A stretch of 64,000 bases of DNA from CAYFVU01 sp964346645 (GCA_964346645.1 CAYFVU010000006.1:1-64000); one strand, 5' to 3'. Counted from the stretch's first letter, positions 44,936-54,413 are shown. Notes: a model not told the origin generated them from the letters alone. Numbers and translations: made by a program.

Positions 44936-44964
44936 TTGACCCCCGACGAGACTATTCGTACAAT
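44936..44964 (+). promoter_or_regulatory. sigma-70-type promoter at the manA start codon
   Basis: TTGACC and TACAAT are 17 bases apart. The -10 ends 9 bases before the ATG, so the leader is 0-3 bases long. Confidence 0.7.
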
Positions 44965-44973
44965 GGAATTACT

Positions 44974-46326
44974 ATGAGAGCACCGTACAAATTGAAGAAT
45001 CAGATACAGGAGTATTCCTGGGGATCAAAGACGCTCATGCCGGAGCTGCTCGGCAGAGAGAATTCCGACGAAAGGCCTTTCGCAGAGATGTGGATGGGGG
45101 TGCATCCGAGGGGGCCGTCGGCGGTCGAGGAAGATGGCGGGGAGAGTTCCCTCGCGTCGATCATAGATGCCTATCCGGAAGAGCTGCTCGGCGACGGTGC
45201 AGCGCGGCGTTTTTCGGGGAATCTTCCCTTCCTCTTCAAGGTACTCGCCGCTGGGCAACCCCTCTCGATACAGACCCACCCGAACAAAGAGCAGGCCGAG
45301 GAGGGCTACTCGCGCGAGGAGCGCGAGGGCATCCCCGTAGATGCATTCCACCGGAACTACCGGGACCGGAACCACAAGCCGGAGGTCATATGCGCGCTGA
45401 CCCCCTTTACCGCCATGTGCGGCTTTCGCAGTCTCGAGGAGCTGCGTTCGGGCTTCTCTCTCATCGATTCCGAAGTGGTCCGCGAGAAGCTCCTGCCGGC
45501 TCTCGACGGCAGGAGCTTCGAGGCCCGGGGAGCTGCCGGACCCCGGGCCGGAGCCGACGCAGGCACGAATGCAGTCGCCGCCTCACGAAAAGAAACCGAT
45601 ACAGAGGCGCAGCGGCTCGAGAGCTTCTTCGAGAGCCTCATGGCCCTCGGAGAGGAGGAGACCGGTGAGCTCGTGCGGGCGCTTGTCGCATGGGCCGGGA
45701 AGAATCGGAGCACAGAAGCGAGTCTGGTACGCCTGTTCTACGACTTGCACGGATTCGACCGGGGAGTCGCCGCGCCCTTCTACCTGAATGTCATCACCCT
45801 CGCAGAGGGCGAGGCGTTGTTTCAGCCGGCAGGAGTCCTCCACGCCTATGTCGAGGGGATGGGGGTGGAGCTTATGGCCAACTCCGACAATGTCCTGCGT
45901 GGTGGGCTCACGAAAAAGCACGTCGATGTGGAGGAGCTGCTGAGCCTCCTCAGTTTTTCTCCGCGCACGCCGGATGTGATTCAACCGCAGGAGGTTTCGC
46001 CGGGCATAGAGGAGTATCCGGTCCCGATAGACGAGTTCCTCCTGCGGCGGATACGACCTCACGGGGTTTCGTCCTCGGAAGGGCTGTATGTCGAGAACCG
46101 CAGCTCCATAGAGATCGGCATCTGCGTCTCCGGCAGCGCCCGCATTGCCCCATCCGGAGCCGAAACCTCCGAAGCCGAAGCCAAAGCCAAAACCTCCGGA
46201 GGAGGTGCCGCACCGTTGGAGATAGAGAAGGGGGAGAGTTTCGTGCTTCCCTATGCGATGGGTGCCTACCGGATTTCGGGCGATGCCGTCATTTACCTGG
46301 CGACCATCCCCCTGGCTTGGCCGTAA
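44974..46326 (+). CDS. manA: mannose-6-phosphate isomerase, class I
   Basis: This 450-residue zinc isomerase interconverts mannose 6-P and fructose 6-P. Zinc ligands are seen in SIQTHPNKEQAEEGY (Gln, His), NHKPEVICAL (Glu) and GVLHAYVEG (His). The substrate-loop sequence MANSDNVLRGGLTKKHVDV is also present. Two low-complexity inserts (Ala/Gly-rich near 190, and Glu-Ala-Lys repeats near 400) enlarge it. No strong ribosome site precedes the ATG, which lies directly behind a promoter. The frame extends 27 codons upstream but lacks support. Confidence 0.93.
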   Translation: MRAPYKLKNQIQEYSWGSKTLMPELLGRENSDERPFAEMWMGVHPRGPSAVEEDGGESSLASIIDAYPEELLGDGAARRFSGNLPFLFKVLAAGQPLSIQTHPNKEQAEEGYSREEREGIPVDAFHRNYRDRNHKPEVICALTPFTAMCGFRSLEELRSGFSLIDSEVVREKLLPALDGRSFEARGAAGPRAGADAGTNAVAASRKETDTEAQRLESFFESLMALGEEETGELVRALVAWAGKNRSTEASLVRLFYDLHGFDRGVAAPFYLNVITLAEGEALFQPAGVLHAYVEGMGVELMANSDNVLRGGLTKKHVDVEELLSLLSFSPRTPDVIQPQEVSPGIEEYPVPIDEFLLRRIRPHGVSSSEGLYVENRSSIEIGICVSGSARIAPSGAETSEAEAKAKTSGGGAAPLEIEKGESFVLPYAMGAYRISGDAVIYLATIPLAWP

Positions 46327-46336
46327 GGGGGATGAA

Positions 46337-46807
46337 GTGACCATCTGGGTAGATGCGGACGGACTCCCCGCGAAGATGCGGCGGATCGTGGAGAAGGCCT
46401 CCCGGCGAACCGAAACAAAATCCGTCTTCGTTTCGGACCGCGGTCTGCCCGTCGATGAAGAGGGTCCGGTTTCTCTCGTAGTGGTAGATACGGGGAAGGA
46501 CAGCGCAGACGAGTACATCTGCGGCCGCTGCCGGGTGGGTGACCTCGCCGTTACCCGGGACGTCCTCCTCTCCGAGTGCCTGGTCGGGCGTGGGCTGCTC
46601 GTCCTCGACGACCGCGGCGGAGTCTATACCGAAGAGAACATAAGGGAGCGGGTCTCTATGCGGGAGCGGATGAGGGAGTTCAGAGAGCTCGGCCTACAGC
46701 CCGAGGAGCCCGGAGGGCACAAGGGGAGGCTGAGCGAACGCGAAGTCCGCTCCTTTGCCGAGGCATTAGATCGTGAGCTGAACCGCCTGCTTCGTAGCGG
46801 GAGCTAG
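46337..46807 (+). CDS. YqxD/YaiI family protein (DUF188)
   Basis: The 156-residue protein starts TIWVDADGLPAKMRRIVEKA and has the PIN-like acidic pattern ADEYICGRCRVGDLAVTRDV and DDRGGVYTEENI of the DUF188 (UPF0178) family. Its function is not known; a nuclease-like fold has been suggested for the family. The GTG start follows AAGGGGGATGAA. It lies 10 bases after manA and shares a CTAG with the stop of convergent asnS. Confidence 0.88.
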   Translation: MTIWVDADGLPAKMRRIVEKASRRTETKSVFVSDRGLPVDEEGPVSLVVVDTGKDSADEYICGRCRVGDLAVTRDVLLSECLVGRGLLVLDDRGGVYTEENIRERVSMRERMREFRELGLQPEEPGGHKGRLSEREVRSFAEALDRELNRLLRSGS

Positions 46808-48192
46808 AAACCGGCGTTCTTGACTGACCGAGGGAAGGGAATTACGTCGCGTATGTTGTGCATGCCCGTGACGTACTGCACCATCCGTTCGAAGCCGAGG
46901 CCGAAACCGGCGTGGGGAACGGTGCCGAAACGGCGCAGATCGAGATACCACCAGTAGTCATCCGGATCGAGCCCCATCTCCACGATCCGGGAGTGCAGGG
47001 TGTCGTAGTCGTCCTCACGTTCGCTTCCACCGATGATCTCGCCGAGACGGGGTACGAGTATGTCCATGGCGCGCACGGTTTTCGCGTCCTCGTTCAGCTT
47101 CATGTAGAAGGCCTTGATCTCCTTCGGGTAGTCGGTGACGATCACCGGCCCGCCGTAGACCTCCTCGGTCAAGTAGCGTTCGTGCTCCGACTGCAGATCG
47201 CTGCCCCACTGAACCGGATACTCGAAGTCCCGATCCGCCGCCTGCAGCTGCTCTATTGCCTTGCTGTAGGGCAAATGGCTGAATGAACTATTCACCACGT
47301 CCTGCAGACTCTCCTTCAGCCCCTTCTCGATCCACTTGTCGAAGAAGTCGATGTCTTCCCGGTTGTGCTCCAAGACCCAGGAGAGGATGTACTTGAGGAA
47401 ATCCTCGGCGAGATCCATGTTTCCGTCGAGGTTGCAGAAGGCCATCTCCGGCTCGATCATCCAGAATTCGGCGAGATGGCGGGAGGTGTTTGAGTTCTCG
47501 GCGCGGAAGGTCGGTCCGAAGGTGTAGACGTCACGCATCGCGCAGGCGTAGGTCTCCACCTCCAGCTGTCCGCTGACGGTAAGACTCGCCGGTGTGCCGA
47601 AGAAATCCTCCTCGTATTTCACCTTGCCGTTCTCCTTCGGGACCTCTTCGAGCGGGAGGGTGGTTACCTGGAACATCTCGCCTGCGCCCTCACAGTCGCT
47701 GGTCGATATGATCGGTGTGTGGATGTAGAAGAAACCGTGTTCCTGAAAGAAGGAGTGGATGGCGTAGCTGAGAGAGTTACGCACCCGTGCCACCGCGGCA
47801 AAGGTGTTGGTCCTCGGCCTCAGGTGGGCGATCTCGCGGAGAAACTCGAAGGAGTGGCGTTTCTTCTGCAGGGGATAGATGTCGGGTGCGGCCTCGCCGA
47901 TGACCCGCACGGAGGCGGCCTGCATTTCGACGCTCTGATTCTTTCCCGGCGAATCTACGAGCTTTCCGGTGACCTCGACGGAGGCTCCGGTACTGATGCG
48001 CGCTAACTCCTCGGAGCTCGCTGCCTTTCCGTCGTTGTCCACCACGACCTGGAGCCCGCGAAAGGAGGTTCCGTCGCTCAGTTCGAAAAAGACGATGTTC
48101 TTGGATTCTCGCTTGGTCTTTACCCACCCGCGTGCGGTGACTTCCTGCTCCTGCGGTTCGAGTTTCAAGAGATTCGTGATTTTATCTTCCAT
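46804..48192 (-). CDS. asnS: asparaginyl-tRNA synthetase
   Basis: The 462-residue class IIb synthetase charges tRNA-Asn. An N-terminal OB-fold (about 15-110) has ARGWVKTKRESKNIVFFEL. The catalytic domain has motif 2 FRAENSNTSRHLAEF and motif 3 GFGLGFERMVQYVTG. The Asn-type residues in PKEIKAFYMKLNED separate it from AspRS. The ATG six codons into the frame is chosen because AAGGAG lies before it. A weak promoter (TTGACT, 18 bases, TACATC) lies about 50-75 bases upstream. Confidence 0.96.
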   Translation of the reverse strand: MEDKITNLLKLEPQEQEVTARGWVKTKRESKNIVFFELSDGTSFRGLQVVVDNDGKAASSEELARISTGASVEVTGKLVDSPGKNQSVEMQAASVRVIGEAAPDIYPLQKKRHSFEFLREIAHLRPRTNTFAAVARVRNSLSYAIHSFFQEHGFFYIHTPIISTSDCEGAGEMFQVTTLPLEEVPKENGKVKYEEDFFGTPASLTVSGQLEVETYACAMRDVYTFGPTFRAENSNTSRHLAEFWMIEPEMAFCNLDGNMDLAEDFLKYILSWVLEHNREDIDFFDKWIEKGLKESLQDVVNSSFSHLPYSKAIEQLQAADRDFEYPVQWGSDLQSEHERYLTEEVYGGPVIVTDYPKEIKAFYMKLNEDAKTVRAMDILVPRLGEIIGGSEREDDYDTLHSRIVEMGLDPDDYWWYLDLRRFGTVPHAGFGLGFERMVQYVTGMHNIRDVIPFPRSVKNAGF

Positions 48193-48320
48193 TGAGTGTG
48201 CTCCTTCCATTGTACGCTACTGAGGGTTCCCGTTAGATGTACCATGGAGTGAAGGTGAGAGTCAAAGGTTATGCCCGATGGACGGGTGGACCGAGGTGCC
48301 GAAGGCCGAAGCGAGGGCAG

Positions 48321-49253
48321 CTATGCGAGGTAGTGGAACTCGAGGGCCTTGAGGAGGGAGAGGAGCGTCGTGTTGATGGGCGTAGCCGCCCCATAGCGCT
48401 TCCCCAAGCGCACGAGTGTCCCCGCGAACATCTCTACCTCGGTCTTGCGGCCCGCCTCTACGTCCTGCAGCATGGAGGTCTTACCCTCCCGTGACATGGA
48501 GGGGAGGATCTTCTCGACGAAACGATCGATATCCTCCCGGTAGAGGCTCACGCCCCTGTGCGAGGCCACCTCGATGACCTCCTCCATCGCTCCGATGAGG
48601 ACCGATCGCGCGTCCTCCGAGTCGATGAAGGTGCCGTAGTTTCCGCCGATAATCGCCGAGCTCTGATTGATACCGATGTTGATCATGAACTTCCACCAGA
48701 GGCTGCGAATCATGTCTTCGGGAGTTTCCCATGGGAGTTCCGTTTCCCCGCAGAGCCGCTGTACCCGTGCCAGATCTTCGTCGCCCTCTCCGCGTCGGGA
48801 CGCATCATCGTTGTGCGCACGTCCTATGAGCAGGCGGCCCGGCGTGGTGAAGCTCACACTGCTGCCCTCCCGTACCGCATCCATGCCGAGGGCCACCGCG
48901 TACAGCAGATGCTCTTCGCCGAAGGCGGCGCCGATGGTCTCCTCGCTCTCGATGCCGTTCATCACCGAGAGGAGAATGGTCGAAGCGCCTACGTGGCTGC
49001 GAGCATCTTCGAGCGCGTCTTCGAGCTGATGGTGCTTGACCGCCACGATGAGCAGGTCGGCCGGCTTCGCCGTCTCTCCGGGCCGTTCCACCGGGATGTC
49101 GAGGAGCCTGCCGTTTACCGTAAGCGGATTACTCTTCAAACGCTCGTACCGCTTACCCGTGGCGATGAAGAAGACCTCCGCCTCCGGCGACCGGGAGATG
49201 TAGTGTGCATACAATCCGCCGAGGGCTCCGAAGCCTAATATTCCCACTCTCAT
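48321..49253 (-). CDS. ketopantoate reductase family (PanE/ApbA) protein
   Basis: This 310-residue NADPH-dependent reductase has the Rossmann motif ILGFGALGGLYAHYIS, ADLLIVAVKHHQLEDAL, LSVMNGIESEE and the C-terminal KFMINIGINQSSAI with TSMLQDVEAGRKTEVE. The last motif and its Lys, Asn and Glu fit ketopantoate reductase, which serves pantothenate/CoA synthesis. Paralogues with other 2-oxo acids exist, and no panB/panC is nearby, so the substrate is inferred. It stands alone. Confidence 0.87.
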   Translation of the reverse strand: MRVGILGFGALGGLYAHYISRSPEAEVFFIATGKRYERLKSNPLTVNGRLLDIPVERPGETAKPADLLIVAVKHHQLEDALEDARSHVGASTILLSVMNGIESEETIGAAFGEEHLLYAVALGMDAVREGSSVSFTTPGRLLIGRAHNDDASRRGEGDEDLARVQRLCGETELPWETPEDMIRSLWWKFMINIGINQSSAIIGGNYGTFIDSEDARSVLIGAMEEVIEVASHRGVSLYREDIDRFVEKILPSMSREGKTSMLQDVEAGRKTEVEMFAGTLVRLGKRYGAATPINTTLLSLLKALEFHYLA

Positions 49254-49327
49254 ATACTCAAAGGGTATGCACGTCCCTCTTCCTTGTCAATGGAGCGGCC
49301 TTCCCACGACGGTTTTTCTCTCTTCTC

Positions 49328-49356
49328 TTGAATAAAGATGGCCCTCGTACTAAAGT
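49328..49356 (+). promoter_or_regulatory. sigma-70-type promoter of the second acyl-CoA synthetase
   Basis: TTGAAT and TAAAGT are 17 bases apart, about 37 bases before the GTG start, which has its own AAAGGAT ribosome site. Confidence 0.5.
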
Positions 49357-49393
49357 GTAGAGCTATGCGAAATTTCCACCAAAGGATGAAAAG

Positions 49394-51205
49394 GTGAGAC
49401 TCAATAGGCTGACTCTGACTGATCTTCTCAACTCTTCTGTGGAGCGCTACGCAGACTATCCGTTCGTCTCCTTCCCGGAGACGGATCCGTATACCTATGC
49501 CCGGTTTTCACGGAAGGTTTCTCAGGTTCAGGAGTTCCTCCGGGCCCGGGGGGTGGAGAAGGGGGACAAAGTAGCGCTGGTGAGCGAGAACCGGCCCCAC
49601 TGGGGGATCTGTTATTTTGCTGTTGCGACCATGGGGGCCGTGGTGGTTCCCGTGCTTACCGACTTCCACCCGGAGGAGATTACGTCGATAATCGAGCATT
49701 CGGAGGTGGTCGGCATATTCACCTCAACTAAGCTGCTGAAGAAGATCTCGGATATGGTCGGAACGGAGCGATGGATCGTGGAAATCGAGGACTTCGTGGA
49801 GATAGGTGCCGACGGCTCGGAGGGAGAGCGAGTGGTAGCTCCTCTCGATTCCGCCGGGGGCGCTGAGACCGCCGGGGGCGCCGATTCCGCGGATGCTCGA
49901 TTCCAGCGGGCTGACGCGGCTCCACGAATAGAGGAGATGGTCGAAGAGGAGGACACAGCGGTCATCATCTACACCTCCGGCACCACCGGAAGTCCGAAGG
50001 GGGTGGTCCTGAGCCACAGGAATCTCGCGCACAATGCGCTCTCGACGACCGACATCCCCCGAAAACTGAGGCCCGGAGACAGGCTGCTCAGCCTCCTCCC
50101 CCTGGCGCACACCTACGAGTGTACCATCGGCTTTCTTACCCCCCTTCTCATCGGCTGCCGCATTTTCTATCTCGGAAAGCCGCCCTCTCCGACGGTCCTC
50201 CTTCCGGCGCTCGAGAAGGTGCAGCCGCAGGTGGTCATATCGGTTCCGCTGCTGATAGAGAAGATATATCGAAACCTCATTGCCCCGAAGTTCCAGAAGA
50301 ACAGGATCCTTCAGCTGCTCATAAAGATCTCCTTCACCCGGAAGATTCTCCACCGATTTGCCGGTGGCAAGCTGAAGAAGACCTTCGGAGGCAAGCTGAA
50401 GTACTTCATCATCGGAGGGGCGGCGCTTGCCGAGGACGTGGAGAAGTTTCTAAGGGAGGCGAAGTTCCCGCTTGCTATGGGGTATGGACTGACCGAAACC
50501 TCGCCCCTCATCGCCGGTTCGACGGAGGAGTACGCCAAGCTTTACACCATCGGGCCTGCAATCGCGGGGGTCACCATGCGCATAGATTCTCCCGATCCGG
50601 AGAATGAGCCGGGAGAGGTGCTGGTGAAGGGACCGAACGTGATGCAGGGATACTACAAGGACGAGGAGAAGACCTCGGAGGTGTTGAACTCCGACGGTTG
50701 GTTCCACACCGGCGATCTAGGAGTGATAGACCGCGACGGTTACCTCTCCCTGCGTGGTCGGCTGAAGAACGTAATCCTCGGTCCGAGCGGAGAGAATATC
50801 TATCCCGAGTCGATCGAATCGGTTCTCAACGAATACAAGTTCGTGAACGAATCCGTGGTATTCGAGCAGGAGGGTAGGCTGATCGCTAAGGTCCATCTAG
50901 ACTACGACGCGATAATGGAGCACATGAGAGACTTTGCAGAATCGGCGATCGACAAGTCTCGGGATGTCTCCAAAGATGTCTCTCGGATCGGCAGCGAGTA
51001 TCTCAGCAGTCTTCGGAAGATGGTCAACAAGAGGCTCAACGCCTTCTCGAAGCTCCACAGCATATTCGAACAGAAGGAGCCTTTCGAGAAGACGCCGACA
51101 AAGAAGATCAAGCGCTATAAATACACCCGAAAGAAGGAAGAGAAATCCGTAAACGGGAATTCGAAGAGAGAAACGCCACAGGAGACCGGTCATGAGAAAG
51201 ATTAG
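49394..51205 (+). CDS. long-chain acyl-CoA synthetase-type AMP-forming ligase (second copy)
   Basis: This 603-residue ANL enzyme has YTSGTTGSPKGVVLSH, MGYGLTETSPLIAG, GWFHTGDLGVIDRDG and ENIYPESIE with TPTKKIKRYKY. It is related to the enzyme at 38989 but clearly diverged, so it is an old paralogue, not a recent copy. An Ala/Gly/Asp-rich insert (about 152-175), built from repeats, precedes the P-loop. GTG start after AAAGGATGAAAAG. It overlaps DAHP synthase by 14 bases. Confidence 0.92.
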   Translation: MRLNRLTLTDLLNSSVERYADYPFVSFPETDPYTYARFSRKVSQVQEFLRARGVEKGDKVALVSENRPHWGICYFAVATMGAVVVPVLTDFHPEEITSIIEHSEVVGIFTSTKLLKKISDMVGTERWIVEIEDFVEIGADGSEGERVVAPLDSAGGAETAGGADSADARFQRADAAPRIEEMVEEEDTAVIIYTSGTTGSPKGVVLSHRNLAHNALSTTDIPRKLRPGDRLLSLLPLAHTYECTIGFLTPLLIGCRIFYLGKPPSPTVLLPALEKVQPQVVISVPLLIEKIYRNLIAPKFQKNRILQLLIKISFTRKILHRFAGGKLKKTFGGKLKYFIIGGAALAEDVEKFLREAKFPLAMGYGLTETSPLIAGSTEEYAKLYTIGPAIAGVTMRIDSPDPENEPGEVLVKGPNVMQGYYKDEEKTSEVLNSDGWFHTGDLGVIDRDGYLSLRGRLKNVILGPSGENIYPESIESVLNEYKFVNESVVFEQEGRLIAKVHLDYDAIMEHMRDFAESAIDKSRDVSKDVSRIGSEYLSSLRKMVNKRLNAFSKLHSIFEQKEPFEKTPTKKIKRYKYTRKKEEKSVNGNSKRETPQETGHEKD

Positions 51206-52277
51206 AGATCTGCACATCAGGGATATCGTCCCGCTCATCGCTCCCTCAGAGCTCAAGCGAAGGTATCCGGTCAATGAGGAGCTGGCGGAAGAGGTCTACG
51301 AGAGCAGAGAGACGATAAAGAGGATCGTCCGTCGAGAGGATAAGAGGATCCTCGGAATAGTAGGGCCCTGCTCTATCCACGACTCGAAATCTGCAATGGA
51401 GTATGCCGGACGGCTCAAAGAGCTCGCAGAGCGTGTACAGGAGCATATGTACATCGTCATGCGGGTCTATTTCGAAAAGCCCCGCACCACGGTCGGATGG
51501 CAGGGGCTCATACTCGATCCTTATCTCGACGGCTCTTACGATATTGCCCACGGTTTGGAGGTGGCGAGGCAGACCCTTCTCGACATCACCTCCCTCGGGC
51601 TTCCCGTCGGTTCTGAAATCCTCGATCCGATCATACCGCAGTATATAGACGACCTCGTATCCTGGGCTGCAATCGGCGCCCGTACGACGGAGAGCCAGAC
51701 TCATCGGAATATATCCAGCGGACTCTCTATGCCCGTCGGCTTCAAGAACAGCACCAGCGGGAGCTTCGAGAATGCGGTAAACGCCATGCAGTCGGCGGTC
51801 CATCCGGCGAGTTTTATCGGTATCGATCAGCGGGGCAACACCTGCATCTTTCACACGTCGGGAAACGACACGGTGCACCTCATCCTCCGCGGAGGCAAAT
51901 CGGGTCCGAATTACCATGAGGAGGATCTCGAGATCGCCGAGGAGATGCTGAAAGAAGCCGGGGTCGTTCCATCGGTGATGGTGGATTGCAGCCACGCCAA
52001 CTCCGGTAAGCGGCACATACGCCAGCGTCGTGTGCTGCGCTCGGTAGTCGATCAGATCGTCCGCGGTAACTCGATTATCTCGGGTTTCATGCTCGAGAGC
52101 AATTTATTCGAGGGTAAGCAGTCTATCCCTCCACAAATCGAAGACCTCACCTACGGTGTCTCTATTACCGACGAGTGTATCGGTTGGGAGGAGACGGAGA
52201 GCATCATCATGAGCGCCTACGAGACTCTCGAAGAGAAGCATACGAAGGGCCGAGTCGAAGCTTCGCACTGGTTCTGA
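51192..52277 (+). CDS. class I DAHP synthase (AroG/F-type)
   Basis: This 361-residue enzyme condenses PEP and erythrose 4-phosphate at the start of aromatic synthesis. GIVGPCSIHDSKSA, YFEKPRTTVGWQGL, WAAIGARTTESQTHR, RGGKSGPNYH, DCSHANSGK and GFMLESNLFEGKQ are intact, including metal-binding Cys, His, Glu and Asp. The type is that of the E. coli AroG/F/H enzymes, usually feedback-inhibited by an aromatic amino acid; which one cannot be read here. The ATG follows AGGAG. Confidence 0.95.
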   Translation: MRKIRDLHIRDIVPLIAPSELKRRYPVNEELAEEVYESRETIKRIVRREDKRILGIVGPCSIHDSKSAMEYAGRLKELAERVQEHMYIVMRVYFEKPRTTVGWQGLILDPYLDGSYDIAHGLEVARQTLLDITSLGLPVGSEILDPIIPQYIDDLVSWAAIGARTTESQTHRNISSGLSMPVGFKNSTSGSFENAVNAMQSAVHPASFIGIDQRGNTCIFHTSGNDTVHLILRGGKSGPNYHEEDLEIAEEMLKEAGVVPSVMVDCSHANSGKRHIRQRRVLRSVVDQIVRGNSIISGFMLESNLFEGKQSIPPQIEDLTYGVSITDECIGWEETESIIMSAYETLEEKHTKGRVEASHWF

Positions 52278-52404
52278 GGGCCCTGGAGAACCGCTGAACC
52301 GCTGTAAAGCCCCGTTTCTGAAGTTCCGCCGAATGTGGTACTATAGACCGTAGAGGATCATAGACGAGCTCGGGATCCGAATCAGAGATCTGAGGAGGTC
52401 AGAT

Positions 52405-52956
52405 ATGAAACGTGCAGCAGTGCTGCTTTCCGATGGTTTCGAAGAGGTCGAAGGACTCACGCAGGTGGATTTTCTCCGCAGAAGCGGCTTGGACGTGTCG
52501 GTACTCGGAGTGACCGGCAAACAGGTCACCGGAGGTCACGACATTCGTATAGAGACCGATATGAAGATCGAAGATGCCGACGGCTCCTTCGATGCGGTGG
52601 TGATCCCGGGAGGAATGCCCGGCGCCCAGCATGTCGCGGACAGTGAGGCCGCCTCTTCACTCATCGCCGACGTGTTCGAAAACGGCGAGCTCGTGGCGGC
52701 GATATGCGCCGCTCCCGCGGTGGTACTCGAACCTCTCGGTGTGCTGAAGGGAAAAAAGGCCACCTGCTTTCCCGGCTTCGAGGGCAGGTTCGAGTCCTGT
52801 ACCTTCGTCGAGCAGCGGGTCGTCAAGGACGGCAAAGTCATCACGAGCAGGGGGCCGGGGACGGCGGCCGAGTTCGCCGTCTCGATCATCGAGTTCCTTC
52901 TCGGCAGGGATAAGGCCGAAGAGGTGCGGTCGAAGACGCTCACCATTATCCACTAA
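52405..52956 (+). CDS. DJ-1/PfpI family protein (YajL/ThiJ-like)
   Basis: This 183-residue DJ-1 fold protein has the nucleophile Cys in AAICAAPAVVLEPLG, the Glu in SDGFEEVEGLTQVDFL, and GGMPGAQHVADSE. The family includes protein and nucleotide deglycases, proteases and chaperones; closest in pattern to YajL/DJ-1. GAGGAGG precedes the ATG. A TATAGA near 52343 may be the -10 box, but no good -35 is seen. A bidirectional terminator follows. Confidence 0.92.
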   Translation: MKRAAVLLSDGFEEVEGLTQVDFLRRSGLDVSVLGVTGKQVTGGHDIRIETDMKIEDADGSFDAVVIPGGMPGAQHVADSEAASSLIADVFENGELVAAICAAPAVVLEPLGVLKGKKATCFPGFEGRFESCTFVEQRVVKDGKVITSRGPGTAAEFAVSIIEFLLGRDKAEEVRSKTLTIIH

Positions 52957-53006
52957 GCTATCCTCTGAGCTGAATCGGCCGGGCAACGGGAATCAGAGAC
53001 AACAAG

Positions 53007-53051
53007 AAAACGGCCCGGGGGGCCATTCGATACCCCGTCGGGCCGTTTTTT
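53007..53051. terminator. bidirectional intrinsic terminator
   Basis: AAAACGGCCCG and CGGGCCGTTTT form an 11-bp stem around a 21-base loop, followed by TT on the plus strand and preceded by A-rich DNA. It serves the DJ-1 gene and convergent ackA. Confidence 0.88.
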
Positions 53052-53072
53052 CGAGAGTACTACGACATTATT

Positions 53073-54413
53073 CTATTTCGGGGGATAGGCGATGATCTTC
53101 TCGAGCTCGGGAAGTTTTTCGACTTCCTTCTTTACCCGCTCGGCGCGTCCGTGATTCACGTAGTCCGGACTCTGAAAGGAGTAGGTGAAGTTGGTATGGA
53201 CGTCGTAGGTACCGTTGAGCAAGGCGTAGGTGTCTTCGGTCATCACCAGCTCCTCGTCCGTCGGAATGACGAAGATCCGTGTAGCCGAGCCGTCTGCGCT
53301 GATCTCGGTCTCGGCGTTGCGTGAGGCGGAGAGGTCGTTCTTCTCGAGGTCCGCCTCGATGCCGAGGATGTCGAGGTTTTCTACTATCCTGCGGCGGATT
53401 GCCCAGGCCTGTTCTCCGACACCGGCGGTGAAAACCAGCGCGTCTACCTGTCCGAGCGCTGCGGCGTAGGCGCCGATGTACTTCCTGAGGCGATGTACCT
53501 CCAGATCTATCGCGAGCCGGCAGCGCGTGTCGCCCTCCTTGGCCGCCTTCTGGATGTCGCGGCGGTCGATGTACTTGCCGGTAATACCGAGGATACCGCT
53601 CTTCTTGTTGAGGATCTTCTCTATTTCGGCGGGCTCGAGGTTCGTGTTGTTGAGGATGTGAAAAACGACCGCAGGGTCGAAATCGCCGCTGCGGGTTCCC
53701 ATCACCAGGCCTTCGAGCGGCGTGAGTCCCATCGATGTGTCGTAGGAGACCCCGTCTTTGACCGCACAGATGCTCGCGCCGTTGCCTATGTGGCAGACGA
53801 TGGCGTTGATGGAGTTCGAGCTCTTACCCATGAGGGTGGCCGCACGCTTAGTCACGTAGAGAAAGCTTGTGCCGTGGAAACCATACTTTCTCACCCCGTA
53901 CTTCTCGTACCACTCGTAGGGCAATGCGTACATGAAAGAGCTCTCCGGCATGGTTTGGTGCCAGGCGGTGTCCATGATCGCGCAGTGGGTGACGTCGGGT
54001 AAAATCGCCTGTGCCGCTTCGATTCCCTGAATGTTCGCGGGATTGTGGAGAGGGGCGAGGTTGGATACCTCCTTGAACACCTTGAGCGCCTCGTCGTCGA
54101 TGACGACCGACTTGTTGAACTTGTCTCCGCCCTGAACGACGCGGTGACCGACCGCCTTGATGCTGTCCATGGACTCGATTGCTCCGCGCTCGGGGTGGAC
54201 GAGGGTGTCGACGATGAGCTTGATCGCAGTTTTGTGATCCGCTACCTTCAGTTCCTCTTCGTAGGTCTCCTTTCCGGCGGCGTTGTGTTCGATGGCGGAC
54301 ATCTCCTGGCCTATTCGCTCCACGACGCCGTTAGCGAGAACCTTCTTGTTATCCCAGTCATAGACCTGATACTTGACGGAAGAGCTTCCGCAGTTGAGGG
54401 TGAGAATATTCAA
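53073..54413 (-). CDS. ackA: acetate kinase
   Basis: The 446-residue enzyme makes ATP and acetate from acetyl-phosphate. ILTLNCGSSSVKYQVY, GHRVVQGGDKF, FHGTSFLYVTKRAA, CHIGNGASICAVKDG, DTSMGLTPLEGLVMGTRSGD and VFTAGVGE match the family. After the usual C-terminal motif (PTDEELVMTEDTYAL) there are about 50 more residues of no known domain, so it is longer than typical (about 400). The start is TTG with GGAGG 8 bases upstream. No pta gene is adjacent. Confidence 0.95.
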   Translation of the reverse strand: MNILTLNCGSSSVKYQVYDWDNKKVLANGVVERIGQEMSAIEHNAAGKETYEEELKVADHKTAIKLIVDTLVHPERGAIESMDSIKAVGHRVVQGGDKFNKSVVIDDEALKVFKEVSNLAPLHNPANIQGIEAAQAILPDVTHCAIMDTAWHQTMPESSFMYALPYEWYEKYGVRKYGFHGTSFLYVTKRAATLMGKSSNSINAIVCHIGNGASICAVKDGVSYDTSMGLTPLEGLVMGTRSGDFDPAVVFHILNNTNLEPAEIEKILNKKSGILGITGKYIDRRDIQKAAKEGDTRCRLAIDLEVHRLRKYIGAYAAALGQVDALVFTAGVGEQAWAIRRRIVENLDILGIEADLEKNDLSASRNAETEISADGSATRIFVIPTDEELVMTEDTYALLNGTYDVHTNFTYSFQSPDYVNHGRAERVKKEVEKLPELEKIIAYPPK

